A DNA stretch of 64,000 nt, taken from the NCBI GenBank assembly GCA_900318115.1, contig ONJJ01000020.1, positions 20,629 through 84,628 on the forward strand. Reading direction: 5' to 3'. The notes under the pieces are model-generated. The model searched no databases, was not told the origin of the DNA, and saw nothing but the letters and a program-made list of their open reading frames with translations. Below are positions 42,859 through 51,537 of this stretch, piece after piece (the stretch's first letter is position 1; each line of letters opens with the position of its first letter). Origin of the DNA: an uncultured Prevotellaceae bacterium (GTDB taxonomy: Bacteria > Bacteroidota > Bacteroidia > Bacteroidales > Bacteroidaceae). The translations under genes were made by a program, and so were the position numbers.

Positions 42859-43515
42859 TTACTTGCGGATGACGGTGACCTCGCCGGAGGGGGTGAGTTT
42901 GATGATGGAGGAGGGTTCGTGGCGGGAGGTGTCGCGCTGGCGGGAGAGGCAGACGTAGTCCACGGCCTGCTTGATCTCGTCGGAGATGTCGGCGAAGTTC
43001 TGTGGCGAGGGCTCGCCGCTGATGTTGGCCGAGGTGCTGACGATGGCCTTCTGGAAACGGTAGCAGAGCTGGTGGGAGAACACCTCGGAGGTGATGCGCA
43101 GCCCCACACTGCCGTCCTCTGCCAGGAGGTTGGGGGCGAGGCCGAAGACGCCGTTGAGGATGACGGTCGTGGGACGGGTGGCGAGGTCGAAGATGTCCCA
43201 GGCCACATCGGGCACGTTGCGGATGTAGCGCTGCAGGCGTCCCGGGCTGTCCACGAGACAGATGAGGGCCTTGCTGTCCTCGCGCCGCTTGATCTCAAAG
43301 ACCTTCTTCACCGCCTCGGGGTTGGTGGCGTCGCAACCGATGCCCCAGATGGTGTCGGTGGGATAGAGGATGGTGCCTCCCTGCTTCAGCACCTCGATGG
43401 CAGCACGGAGGTCCTGGTCGCGAAATTCGGCAGACCCGCGGACTCTCCCTCCGCCCTCCTTGCCGGAGAGGGAGCGGCTGCTGTTTGGCTGGTGGTTCTC
43501 GTTTTTATATTTCAT
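42859..43515 (-). CDS. tsaC: L-threonylcarbamoyladenylate synthase (Sua5/YrdC family)
   Basis: Makes threonylcarbamoyl-AMP for t6A modification of tRNA. The YrdC core begins at about residue 36 (AAIEVLKQGGTILYPTDTIWGIGCDATN) and includes KRREDSKALICLV and AIVSTSANISGEPS. 218 aa is close to short TsaC-type length. The first 35 residues are low-complexity (SSRSLSGKEGGGRVRG) and come from a palindromic repeat. It lies 8 bp after prfC and 35 bp before the ClC gene on the minus strand. Confidence 0.93.
   Translation of the reverse strand: MKYKNENHQPNSSRSLSGKEGGGRVRGSAEFRDQDLRAAIEVLKQGGTILYPTDTIWGIGCDATNPEAVKKVFEIKRREDSKALICLVDSPGRLQRYIRNVPDVAWDIFDLATRPTTVILNGVFGLAPNLLAEDGSVGLRITSEVFSHQLCYRFQKAIVSTSANISGEPSPQNFADISDEIKQAVDYVCLSRQRDTSRHEPSSIIKLTPSGEVTVIRK
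43437..43481 (-). repeat. Palindromic element forming the tsaC N-terminus
   Basis: The minus strand reads GCTCCCTCTCCGGCAAGGAGGG, then CGGAGGGAGAGTCCGCG, the same layout as the elements in fmt and the second permease. Confidence 0.8.
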
Positions 43516-43523
43516 AGGAAGTC

Positions 43524-45092
43524 TCAGAATTCGCTGGTGAAGTGGAACTTGATGTGTTCGAAGTCCTGCTGCGCCATGGAGAGGACGTAGGCGGAGTCGG
43601 CGAGGAAGACGTCGCGTCCTTCGAGGTCGCGCGCCATATACTGGTACTTGCGTTTCTTGAACTGCTCGAGCTGTGCGGGGTCGTCGCTCTCAATCCAGCA
43701 GGCCTTGTAGAGGCTGGCCGGTTCCCAGCGGCACTTGGCTCCATACTCGTTCTCCAACCGATACTGGATGACCTCGAACTGCAGCTGTCCTACGGTGCCG
43801 ATGAGCTTGCGGCCGTTGAACTGATTGATGAAGAGCTGCGCCACGCCCTCGTCCATGAGTTGTGCGATGCCTTTCTCCAGCTGCTTGGTCTTCATGGGAT
43901 CGGCATTCTCGATGTACTTGAAGAGCTCCGGCGAGAAGCTGGGCAGGCCGCGGAAGTGAAGCTGTTCGCCCTCGGTGAGGGTGTCACCTATTTTAAATAT
44001 ACCGTTGTCCGGCAGGCCCACGATGTCGCCCGGCCACGCCTCGTCGATGGTCGATTTGCGCTGTGCCATAAACTGCGTGGGCGAGGAGAAACGGACGGTC
44101 TTGCCCTGACGCACATGCAGGTAGGGGGCGTTGCGGACGAACTTACCCGAGCACACCTTGCAGAAGGCGATGCAGGAGCGGTGGTTGGGGTCGATGTTGG
44201 CCGTGATCTTGAAGACGAATCCCGTGAACTTAGGCTCCTCGGGCTGCACATCGCGCTCTTCGGCCTTGGTAGGACGGGGCGAGGGAGCGATCTCCACGAA
44301 GCAGTCGAGGAGTTCCTTCACGCCAAAGTTGTTCAGGGCCGAACCGAAGAAGACAGGCGCCACCTCGGCATCGAGGTAGGTCTGGCGGTCGAACTCCGGA
44401 TAGACGCCCTCGATGATTTCGAGGTCCTCGCGCAGCTGGGCGGCATCGTCGGCACCGACGTAGCTGTCCAGTTCATCGGAGTCGAGCTGCACACTCACCT
44501 TCTCGGTGACGCGTTGTTTATCGGGAGTGAAGAGGTTGAGGTTCTGTTCGTAGATGTTATAAACCCCCTTGAAGCGGGCGCCCTGGTTGATGGGCCAAGA
44601 GAGGGGGCGCACCTTGATTTGCAGTTCCTCTTCGAGTTCATCGAGGAGGTCGAAGGGATCCTTGCCCTCGCGGTCCATCTTGTTGATGAAGACGATGACG
44701 GGCGTCTTGCGCATACGGCAGACGGTCATCAGCTTGCGCGTCTGGGTCTCTACGCCCTTGGCACCATCGACGACGATGATGGCGCTGTCCACGGCGGTGA
44801 GGGTGCGGAAGGTGTCTTCGGCGAAGTCCTGGTGACCCGGGGTGTCGAGGATGTTGACCTTGTAGTCATTATAGTCGAACTCCATGACGGAGGTGGTCAC
44901 GGAGATACCGCGCTGCTTCTCGATTTCCATCCAGTCGGAGGTAGCGGTCTTCTTGATTTTGTTGCTCTTGACGGCACCGGCCACCTGGATCTGTCCGCCA
45001 AAGAGGAGGAACTTCTCGGTCAGGGTGGTCTTACCTGCATCGGGGTGCGATATGATGGCGAAGGTTCGCCTGCGTTCTATTTCGGGATTCAC
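43524..45092 (-). CDS. prfC: Peptide chain release factor 3
   Basis: GTPase that recycles RF1/RF2 from the ribosome. G-motifs: SHPDAGKTT (G1, about residue 16), [10 protein letters not shown] (G2), DTPGHQDF (G3), NKMD (G4). 522 aa and the C-terminal domain ([34 protein letters not shown]) are characteristic of RF3 rather than EF-G. First gene of a minus-strand run prfC-tsaC-clc-fmt. No convincing TAnnTTTG box is visible upstream. Confidence 0.96.
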   Translation of the reverse strand: MNPEIERRRTFAIISHPDAGKTTLTEKFLLFGGQIQVAGAVKSNKIKKTATSDWMEIEKQRGISVTTSVMEFDYNDYKVNILDTPGHQDFAEDTFRTLTAVDSAIIVVDGAKGVETQTRKLMTVCRMRKTPVIVFINKMDREGKDPFDLLDELEEELQIKVRPLSWPINQGARFKGVYNIYEQNLNLFTPDKQRVTEKVSVQLDSDELDSYVGADDAAQLREDLEIIEGVYPEFDRQTYLDAEVAPVFFGSALNNFGVKELLDCFVEIAPSPRPTKAEERDVQPEEPKFTGFVFKITANIDPNHRSCIAFCKVCSGKFVRNAPYLHVRQGKTVRFSSPTQFMAQRKSTIDEAWPGDIVGLPDNGIFKIGDTLTEGEQLHFRGLPSFSPELFKYIENADPMKTKQLEKGIAQLMDEGVAQLFINQFNGRKLIGTVGQLQFEVIQYRLENEYGAKCRWEPASLYKACWIESDDPAQLEQFKKRKYQYMARDLEGRDVFLADSAYVLSMAQQDFEHIKFHFTSEF

Positions 45093-45185
45093 CTTGAATA
45101 TTTACGATTTAACGATTTACGAATGAATGATGGGAATTCCCCACCTTAATTTATATAAGTAGATGAACACAATTAGTTTACATTT

Positions 45186-45240
45186 TAGACACGGAGGCAC
45201 AGAGAATATATATAAACTCTGTGTCTTTGCATCTCTGTGT
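45186..45240. repeat. Hairpin intergenic repeat
   Basis: CACAGAG (45198-45204) and CTCTGTG (45217-45223) flank an A+T-only loop; ACGGAGG before and TCTTTGCATCTCTGTGT after look like further half-matches. Downstream end of rfbD and upstream of prfC. Confidence 0.5.
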
Positions 45241-45275
45241 ACTAAGGATTGTGTCATTAAATTATGATTGGTTAC

Positions 45276-45415
45276 TTATTACCTTTTTCTTTTATCTCTT
45301 TAACTCTTCTCTTTCACCTTTTACTTTTTCACTTATTTTTCTCTTTTCTCTTTTAATCTTTTATTTACTTTTTCTCTTTTCTCTTTTACTTTTTCTCTTT
45401 CACTTTTCACCTTCA
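45276..45415. other. Polypyrimidine tract after rfbD
   Basis: About 140 bases almost only T and C on the plus strand (CTTTTTCTCTTTTCTCTTTT-type), hence polypurine in the rfbD mRNA. The 307 bases between prfC and rfbD hold no gene. Confidence 0.8.
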
Positions 45416-46362
45416 ATGCACTCCTTGAGGCTGTCCTCCCAGTAGGGGATTTCGAGGTGATAGGTCTGCTTGATCTTGGTCTTGTCGAGGACGCTGTAGT
45501 GCGGACGTGCTGCGGGTGTGGGGTACTCGGCGGTGTGCAGGGGACGGACGTGGCAAGTGGTGATGCCGGCCAGCCGGTGGATGGCCTTGGTGAAGTCATA
45601 CCACGAGCAGACGCCCTCGTTGGAGAAGTGGAAGATGCCAGGCTGAATGCCCTGGGAGATAGCAGCCATGATAGCAGCGGCCAAGTCACGCGCGTAGGTG
45701 GGCGTACCTATCTGATCAAAGATAACTCCCAGTTCGCTCTTCTCCCGACCAAGGCGCAGCATCGTCTTCACGAAGTTGTTGCCGAAGCGGCTGTAGAGCC
45801 AGGCGGTGCGGATGATGAGGGCCGAGGGGTTGGCTGCCAGAACGGCCTGTTCGCCAGCGAGTTTTGTCCGACCATAGACGGAGTTGGGGCATGTGGGGAG
45901 GTCTTCGGTGTAGGGGGTGTGGGCGGTGCCGTCGAAGACGTAGTCCGTGGAGATTTGGACGAGGTGACCGCCACGCTGCTGGATGGCAGCTGCCAGGTAG
46001 CCGGGGGCGGTGGCGTTCAGCAGGGCAGCGCGGTCGGCGTCGGACTCGGCACGGTCCACGGCCGTGTAGGCGGCGCAGTTGACGATGAGGTCCACGGAGT
46101 GCTCTTCGACGAAGGTGGAGACGGCGGCAGGATCGGTGATGTCCAGGGGGGAGATGGGGGGGACGGGGGAGGAGGCGGGGGAAGCGGCGGGGGAGGAGGC
46201 GGCGACGGGGGAGGCGGCGGCGAATACGCCGCCCACCCGACCGGAGGAATCTGGGGCGACGACATCGGTAAAATGCCAGCGATATTCGGGATGAAGGCGG
46301 GCTTGAAGCTGCATCTCGTTGCCGAGCTGACCGCAGGCGCCTGTGACGAGGATTGTTTTCAT
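45400..46362 (-). CDS. rfbD: dTDP-4-dehydrorhamnose reductase
   Basis: NADPH-dependent last step of dTDP-L-rhamnose synthesis. Landmarks: VTGACGQLGNEMQ (cofactor loop), LIVNCAAYTAVDRAESD, STDYVFDGTAHTPYTE and VYGRTKLAGEQAV (catalytic Tyr-x-x-x-Lys). 320 aa against about 285-290 usual; the excess is an Ala/Ser/Pro run at about residues 42-75 (AAASPVAASSPAASPASSP), between beta-strands 2 and 3, encoded by a GGGGGAGGAGGCGG-type tract (46150-46250). The other rhamnose genes are not in the window. Confidence 0.93.
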   Translation of the reverse strand: MKTILVTGACGQLGNEMQLQARLHPEYRWHFTDVVAPDSSGRVGGVFAAASPVAASSPAASPASSPVPPISPLDITDPAAVSTFVEEHSVDLIVNCAAYTAVDRAESDADRAALLNATAPGYLAAAIQQRGGHLVQISTDYVFDGTAHTPYTEDLPTCPNSVYGRTKLAGEQAVLAANPSALIIRTAWLYSRFGNNFVKTMLRLGREKSELGVIFDQIGTPTYARDLAAAIMAAISQGIQPGIFHFSNEGVCSWYDFTKAIHRLAGITTCHVRPLHTAEYPTPAARPHYSVLDKTKIKQTYHLEIPYWEDSLKECIEGEK

Positions 46363-46400
46363 ATCTGGGGTGTCAATCTTTTAATTCTCAAATTCTCCGC

Positions 46401-46510
46401 TCGACTTTGCCGCTTCTTCGAGCGACAGCGAGTCGGAGGAGGGTTTAATCTTTCAATCTTCAGTTCGACTTTGCCACCTTTTCGAGCGACAGCGAGTCGG
46501 AGGAGGGTTT
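46401..46510. repeat. Two direct 46-bp repeats upstream of rfbD
   Basis: TCGACTTTGCC-x-C-TTCGAGCGACAGCGAG-TCGGAGGAGGGTTT occurs at 46401-46446 and 46465-46510 with few differences, period 64 bp. Placed between the DUF4924 gene and rfbD. Confidence 0.85.
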
Positions 46511-46522
46511 TACTCTCTATTT

Positions 46523-47065
46523 TCACAGTTCCAGCTCCCCTGCCCTCTCCTTTCGCCAGGCATCGGCGAGGAGGGCCAAGAGGTGAGAGATGTGGGTGAC
46601 GGCTTCTTGCGTCTCCTTGGAAATAGGCTTCTGCTGCAGGCGCAGGAGCATGGTGCCATAGAGGGCTTCGAAGCAGTTCTCCAGCTCGGGAGCATCGGTG
46701 TGACCACTGCGGGAGCGGAATTCAACGATGAAGGGCAGGGCCTTGTAGTAGGCTGCCGAGTAGAAAGGATGCTTGGGGCTCTGAAGGAGCTGTTGGTGAA
46801 GGTCGGTCAGCAGGGAGACGGTGCCCTGGTTGATCTGCAGGTGGCCCCGCTCCGTCTTTCCTTCCTCGCGCATCATCTGGCAGAGGTCACTGAGCCACTG
46901 CGCCTCCGCAGCACGGTCCTCGTCGCTGTAGTCAAAACGGGCGACATACTCATCACGCAGGCGGTCGGCATCGCAGCCATAGGCACGCAGGGTATCTTCC
47001 AGCTGCCACATATACAGCAGGTACTCTGCCACATTCGTATCTTTCAGTTGTTTGGCAATCTTCAC
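46523..47065 (-). CDS. DUF4924 family protein
   Basis: 180-residue soluble helical protein that fits the Bacteroidetes DUF4924 family from memory: MKIAKQLKDTNVAEYLLYMWQLEDTLRAYG at the start and QINQGTVSLLTDLHQQLL plus FYSAAYYKALPFIVEFRSRSG in the middle. No catalytic motif is evident. It lies between the LysE-type exporter gene and rfbD on the minus strand, 36 bp after the former. Function unknown. Confidence 0.75.
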   Translation of the reverse strand: MKIAKQLKDTNVAEYLLYMWQLEDTLRAYGCDADRLRDEYVARFDYSDEDRAAEAQWLSDLCQMMREEGKTERGHLQINQGTVSLLTDLHQQLLQSPKHPFYSAAYYKALPFIVEFRSRSGHTDAPELENCFEALYGTMLLRLQQKPISKETQEAVTHISHLLALLADAWRKERAGELEL

Positions 47066-47101
47066 TCTTAAAACTTTATTCCTTAAACTTTACACCTAAA
47101 A

Positions 47102-47755
47102 CTAATACAGCGTCAGCCCCAGCAGTGTGGAGAGCAAGCCCAGTGCCGAGACGGTCATCACAATAACACCTATAATCATGTTGATGAGCGAAATGCGTTC
47201 GAGTTCAAAGGTGGCACGCAGCTTGTCCACCACATAGGTGAGTCCATACCACCACAACATAGCACCGAGGAAGATACTCAGGTAGCCCAGCGTCTGTTGT
47301 CCGATGTGATCGGGCACGACGAAGGTGAATCGGGCAAAGAGAGCTAGGAAGAGGAAGACGATGAGCGGATTGCTGACGGTGACGAAGAATCCCGTCAGCC
47401 CATTGTATGCCAGCGTTCCCTTCTCCGAGGACACCTTGCGCAGATGAGGTTTCGTGCGGAAGGTGTAGTAACCGAACGCAAACAGGATGATGCTGCCGAA
47501 GAGCTGGAGGAAATACATCGTGCGGGGTTGCTCGATGAACTCCAGCACAAAACTCATTCCCAAACCCGTCATGAGGGCATAGATGATGTCGCTCACTGCG
47601 GCCCCCAGGCCCGTGACCAGACCATACCAGCGTCCCTTGTTCAAAGTACGCTGGATGCAGAGCACGCCCACCGGCCCCATCGGGGCACTTGCGACGATGC
47701 CAACGAGCAGACCTTTGACGGTCAAATCAAGTAAAGTAACATGTTCAAACCACAT
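47102..47755 (-). CDS. LysE-family amino-acid exporter
   Basis: About 217 residues with six hydrophobic segments. It starts MWFEHVTLLDLTVKGLLVGIVASAPMGPVGVLCIQRTL; the SAPMGPVGVLCI turn is the LysE/RhtB signature. The ORF continues 48 codons upstream to 47899, but that part (KKLRKMHFCAEECAFLPFSFFF) does not match the family, so 47755 is chosen. Exported substrate is unknown. Divergent from the ROK kinase gene. Confidence 0.85.
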   Translation of the reverse strand: MWFEHVTLLDLTVKGLLVGIVASAPMGPVGVLCIQRTLNKGRWYGLVTGLGAAVSDIIYALMTGLGMSFVLEFIEQPRTMYFLQLFGSIILFAFGYYTFRTKPHLRKVSSEKGTLAYNGLTGFFVTVSNPLIVFLFLALFARFTFVVPDHIGQQTLGYLSIFLGAMLWWYGLTYVVDKLRATFELERISLINMIIGVIVMTVSALGLLSTLLGLTLY

Positions 47756-47875
47756 ACAGGGCACAAAGTTCGGCTTTTTCTTCGAAAAAAAGAAAGAAAA
47801 AGGAAGAAAAGCGCATTCTTCCGCGCAAAAATGCATTTTTCTTAGCTTTTTCTTCCTCTCATGCCAAACTTTTAC

Positions 47876-47883
47876 TACCTTTG
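47876..47883 (+). promoter_or_regulatory. -7 box for the ROK kinase gene
   Basis: TACCTTTG matches TAnnTTTG, 57 bp before the start. No clear -33 box. Confidence 0.5.
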
Positions 47884-47940
47884 GCGCCTGAATAGTCATT
47901 TCGTGACGAATACCCCAACCCTAAAGTATAAGACTCAAAA

Positions 47941-48900
47941 ATGGAAAAGAAACCTTATGTGATTGGCCTCGACCTGGGAGGCACCAACTCTGTGTTCGGA
48001 ATCGTTGACGCCAACGCCAACGTCGTCGCTACGACCTCCATCAAGACCCAAGGTCAGGGCGACATCAACCAATATGTGGATGCTTGTGTGGCTGCCCTTC
48101 GCCCCATCATCGACGAAGTCGGCGGCATCGACAAGATCCACGCCATGGGCATCGGTGCTCCCAACGGCAACTACTACACCGGCGCCATCGAGTTCGCCCC
48201 CAACCTCCCCTGGAAGGGACAGATTCCCTTGGCCGAGATGTTCCATGAACGTCTGGGAATCCCTGTTCGCCTGACCAACGATGCCAACGCCGCCGCCATC
48301 GGCGAGATGCAGTATGGCGCCGCCAAGGGGATGCAGAACTTCATCATGATCACCCTGGGCACAGGCGTCGGCAGCGGCATCGTCATCAACGGCACCGTGG
48401 TCTATGGCTGCGATGGTTTTGCCGGTGAGCTGGGTCATGTCATCGTGGAACGCAACGGACGCCAGTGCGGCTGTGGCCGCAAGGGATGTCTGGAGGCCTA
48501 CTGTTCTGCCACGGGCGTGGCCCGCACGGCTCGCGAAATCATCCAGAAGACCGACAAGCCCACCCTGCTGCGCGAGATTCCGCTCGACAAGATTGAATCG
48601 AAGGACGTGGCCATCGCTGCCGGCAAGGGCGACGAGGTGGCCAAGCAGATCTTCGAGGAGACCGGTCGCATCCTGGGCGAAGCATGCGCCAACTTCGCAG
48701 CCTTCAGCAGCCCCGAGGCCTTCATCTTCTTCGGCGGTCTGACCAAAGCCGGCGACCTCATCATGGATCCCATCAAGCGCGCCTACGACGCCAGCATCCT
48801 GCCGATCTTCAAGGGCAAGGCCAAGATGCTCGTCAGCGAGCTCGACGGTGCTGCCGCTGCCGTCCTCGGTGCCAGCGCACTGGGATGGGAGGTCCAATAA
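47941..48900 (+). CDS. ROK-family sugar kinase (probable glucokinase)
   Basis: 319 residues. ATP site: VIGLDLGGTNSVFGIVD. Sugar site: NDANAAAIGE and GELGHVIVE with His. The ROK zinc motif is CGCGRKGCLEAYCS. Phosphate-2 loop: ITLGTGVGSGIVING. This is the layout of Bacteroidetes glucokinases, but ROK kinases for N-acetylmannosamine or fructose are hard to separate by eye. No transcription-factor domain precedes it, so it is not a ROK repressor. The peptidase T gene starts at the next base after the stop. Confidence 0.9.
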   Translation: MEKKPYVIGLDLGGTNSVFGIVDANANVVATTSIKTQGQGDINQYVDACVAALRPIIDEVGGIDKIHAMGIGAPNGNYYTGAIEFAPNLPWKGQIPLAEMFHERLGIPVRLTNDANAAAIGEMQYGAAKGMQNFIMITLGTGVGSGIVINGTVVYGCDGFAGELGHVIVERNGRQCGCGRKGCLEAYCSATGVARTAREIIQKTDKPTLLREIPLDKIESKDVAIAAGKGDEVAKQIFEETGRILGEACANFAAFSSPEAFIFFGGLTKAGDLIMDPIKRAYDASILPIFKGKAKMLVSELDGAAAAVLGASALGWEVQ

Positions 48901-50151
48901 ATGAAAAGTGAAAAAGGAAAAATGAAAAGTGACAGATTAATAGAACGATTCCTCGACTACATCAGCTACGACACCCAGTCCTCCGAGGAGGCAGAAGGGT
49001 GCCCGAGTACTCCGAAACAACTGGACTTCGCCCGCCACTTGGCTGAATCCCTCGAAGAGATGGGACTGGAAGACGTGGAGATGGACGAATCCGGCTATAT
49101 CTACGCCACGCTGCCCAGCAACATTCCCGCTGAGGTGCCCACCATCGGTTTCATCTCGCACTACGACACCAGCCCCGACTGCTCGGGAGCCAACATCAGG
49201 CCCCGCATCGTGGAGCACTACGACGGCGGCGACATCGTGCTCGATGCTGCAGAAGGCATCGTCACCTCTCCCAAGATGTTCCCCGAGATGCTGGATCACG
49301 TGGGCGAAGACCTCATCGTCACCGACGGCCATACCCTCCTGGGAGCCGACGACAAGGCAGGCATCGCAGAGATTGTCGAAGCCATGGCCTACCTGATGGA
49401 GCACCCAGAGATCTCCCACGGCCGCATCCGCGTGGCCTTCAATCCCGATGAGGAGATTGGTGCCGGAGCACATCTCTTTGACGTAGAGAAGTTTGGCGCC
49501 GAATGGGCCTACACGATGGACGGTTCCGAGGTGGGCGAACTGGAGTATGAGAACTTCAACGCCGCCAGTGCCACCATCCGCATCAAGGGACTCAACGTCC
49601 ACCCCGGCTACGCCAAGGACAAGATGCGCAATGCCTGCCTCATCGCCACGGAGTTTGCGCGCGAGATGCCAGCTGCCGAAGTGCCCGAGCGCACCGAGGG
49701 CTACGAGGGATTCTATCACCTCACGGGCATCAAGGCCACCGTCGAAGAAGCCACCCTCAGCTACATCATCCGCGACCACGACCGCCAGCGCTTCGAGGAA
49801 CGGAAGAACTTCGTGGCCGACCTGGCTGCAGTCTTCGAGGAACGCTACGGCGAAGGAGTCGTCACGGCAGATATCCGCGACCAGTACTACAACATGAAGC
49901 AGCAACTCGAAGGCAAGGAGCACATCATCGACATCGCCCGCCGCGCCATCGAGGAGGCTGGCATGGAGTGCAAGGTCAAGGCCATCCGCGGCGGCACCGA
50001 CGGCGCCCAGCTCAGCTTCAAGGGTCTCCCCTGCCCCAACATCTTCGCCGGCGGCCTCAACTTCCACGGTCGCCACGAGTTCGTGCCCATCCAATCCATG
50101 CAGAAAGCCATGCAGACGGTGGTCAACATCTGCAAGATCGTGGCGGAATAA
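48901..50151 (+). CDS. pepT: Peptidase T (tripeptide aminopeptidase)
   Basis: M20-family zinc aminopeptidase releasing the N-terminal residue of tripeptides in the cytoplasm. Zinc ligand motifs: ISHYDTSPD (His-x-Asp), [13 protein letters not shown] (bridging Asp), [14 protein letters not shown] (Glu-Glu) and late [11 protein letters not shown] (His). About 416 aa, normal. The ATG at 48901 abuts the kinase stop; the ATG at 48922 ([15 protein letters not shown]) fits the family start better and may be the true one. Downstream is a strong convergent hairpin. Confidence 0.95.
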   Translation: MKSEKGKMKSDRLIERFLDYISYDTQSSEEAEGCPSTPKQLDFARHLAESLEEMGLEDVEMDESGYIYATLPSNIPAEVPTIGFISHYDTSPDCSGANIRPRIVEHYDGGDIVLDAAEGIVTSPKMFPEMLDHVGEDLIVTDGHTLLGADDKAGIAEIVEAMAYLMEHPEISHGRIRVAFNPDEEIGAGAHLFDVEKFGAEWAYTMDGSEVGELEYENFNAASATIRIKGLNVHPGYAKDKMRNACLIATEFAREMPAAEVPERTEGYEGFYHLTGIKATVEEATLSYIIRDHDRQRFEERKNFVADLAAVFEERYGEGVVTADIRDQYYNMKQQLEGKEHIIDIARRAIEEAGMECKVKAIRGGTDGAQLSFKGLPCPNIFAGGLNFHGRHEFVPIQSMQKAMQTVVNICKIVAE

Positions 50152-50163
50152 AGCCTTCCTGTA

Positions 50164-50264
50164 GATCACGGATTACGCGGATTCTTCAAGCGTAAAGCGT
50201 TGCAAGCGCCGAACGGAACGGTTCCTGAGTGAACCATGAAAGCCGTGTAATCCGTGGTCTTTTT
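50164..50264. terminator. Long hairpin terminator between pepT and hlyD
   Basis: GATCACGGATTACGCGG (50164-50180) pairs with CCGTGTAATCCGTGGTC (50243-50259) with two mismatches/wobbles, followed by TTTTT. An inner hairpin GGTTC-ctgagt-GAACC is visible. Both flanking genes converge on it. Confidence 0.75.
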
Positions 50265-50265
50265 G

Positions 50266-51507
50266 TTACCACTCCACCACCTCCGCATCCCCGAAGCGGT
50301 CGTAGCCGCTGATGAGCACCCGGTCGCCCGGCTGCAGTCCTTCGATGACCTCATAGAACTCTGTGTTCTGCCGCCCCAGTTTAATGGGCACGCGGCGGGC
50401 ACGATGCCCCGACTCGTCCACGCGCATGATCCACTGCCCTCCTGTCTGGGCGTAGAAATTGCCGCGAGGGATGATGAGGCGACGTTCGGGCTGTCCCAGT
50501 TCAATTTGCAGGCGGAGCGTGAGACCCGGGCGAAGAGAAGCCTCGCCGCGGAGTGAGGCTTCCACCCCGAATGTATGTTCCTGTACCTGCGGAACAATCC
50601 TACTGATTTCCAAAGCGATTCGTTCGCCTTTGTTAAAGGCCGTGGCGGTTTGTCCGCTTTGCACGCGATCAATGTAGTATTCGTTCAGGCGGGCGGTGAT
50701 CTTATAATCCGTGAGCACTCCTATTTCACCCACCTGTTCGCCCGCTGCAATCTGTCCGCCGATGGTGGCAGAGAGGTTGCTGATTTGTCCGTCCGTGGGC
50801 GCCAGCACGACGAGGGCATCGCGGCGGCGGTCGCTGTTGCGCAGTTTCTGTGCCTCCATCTGCATCTGTTGTTCAATGAGTTGACGACCGATGGCATTGA
50901 GCAACGAGTCGTGATGCAGGCTCTCGATGGTCAATAGCGTGCGGCGGCGGTTGTACTCATACTCATCCCTGGCCACCTCCAGCTGCGCCTGACTCTTCAC
51001 CCCCATGCGCGCCTCCTCCTGCTCGAGAGCGAAGTTCTTGCTGATCTTCCGCAGTTCGAAGTTCGCCTGCAGGGCTTGGCCGCGCAGGGTGATGCTCTTC
51101 TGCTGCATCTCCACGAGTTGTTGGCGATGCTGCATCTGCTGCAGTTCGTAGGTACGCCGCTCCGTCTCTATCTCCTCCAGCACTTTCGGGTTGGAAAGAA
51201 CGAGAATGGTGTCGCCGCGCCGCAGCAGGTCACCGTTGTGACAGCAGATGCGTTCCACAGTGCCCCCTTCCATGGCATTGACACGCATGGAGGTGATGGG
51301 GCACACCAGGCCATTGACGTCCACATACTCCAAGAAGTCGCTGTCGCAGACCACTGCCAGTTGTTCCGCCGCAATCTCCGACTTCAATGTCCGTGGGCGC
51401 AGCTGAAGCACAGCGGCGTAAACGATGAGTGCAAGGAGGAGCGTTCCTCCCACAATATACATCCGATACTTCACGTACCACGGTTTCTTCGGTAACTTAA
51501 TATCCAT
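50266..51507 (-). CDS. HlyD/MacA-like periplasmic adaptor subunit
   Basis: 413 residues. One N-terminal membrane helix (about 15-35, MYIVGGTLLLALIVYAAVLQL). A lipoyl-type half-motif (GGTVERICCHNGDLLRRGDTIL) is followed by a long coiled coil (about 110-240), the second lipoyl half (ALVVLAPTDGQISNLSATIGGQIAAGEQVGEI) and beta-barrel domains ending in GLQPGDRVLISG. Bridges an inner-membrane ABC permease to TolC. Starts 30 bp after tolC on the same strand, so it is under the same sigma-54 promoter. The permeases at 58739 and 62817 are plausible partners. Confidence 0.9.
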   Translation of the reverse strand: MDIKLPKKPWYVKYRMYIVGGTLLLALIVYAAVLQLRPRTLKSEIAAEQLAVVCDSDFLEYVDVNGLVCPITSMRVNAMEGGTVERICCHNGDLLRRGDTILVLSNPKVLEEIETERRTYELQQMQHRQQLVEMQQKSITLRGQALQANFELRKISKNFALEQEEARMGVKSQAQLEVARDEYEYNRRRTLLTIESLHHDSLLNAIGRQLIEQQMQMEAQKLRNSDRRRDALVVLAPTDGQISNLSATIGGQIAAGEQVGEIGVLTDYKITARLNEYYIDRVQSGQTATAFNKGERIALEISRIVPQVQEHTFGVEASLRGEASLRPGLTLRLQIELGQPERRLIIPRGNFYAQTGGQWIMRVDESGHRARRVPIKLGRQNTEFYEVIEGLQPGDRVLISGYDRFGDAEVVEW

Positions 51508-51537
51508 GCTATATTATATTTTACACTTTTCAATCTT

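Noticed and set aside
47756-47899. 48-residue N-terminal extension of the LysE-type exporter
   Set aside because: The encoded Lys/Phe/Cys-rich peptide does not fit the family, whose first helix starts at the ATG at 47755.
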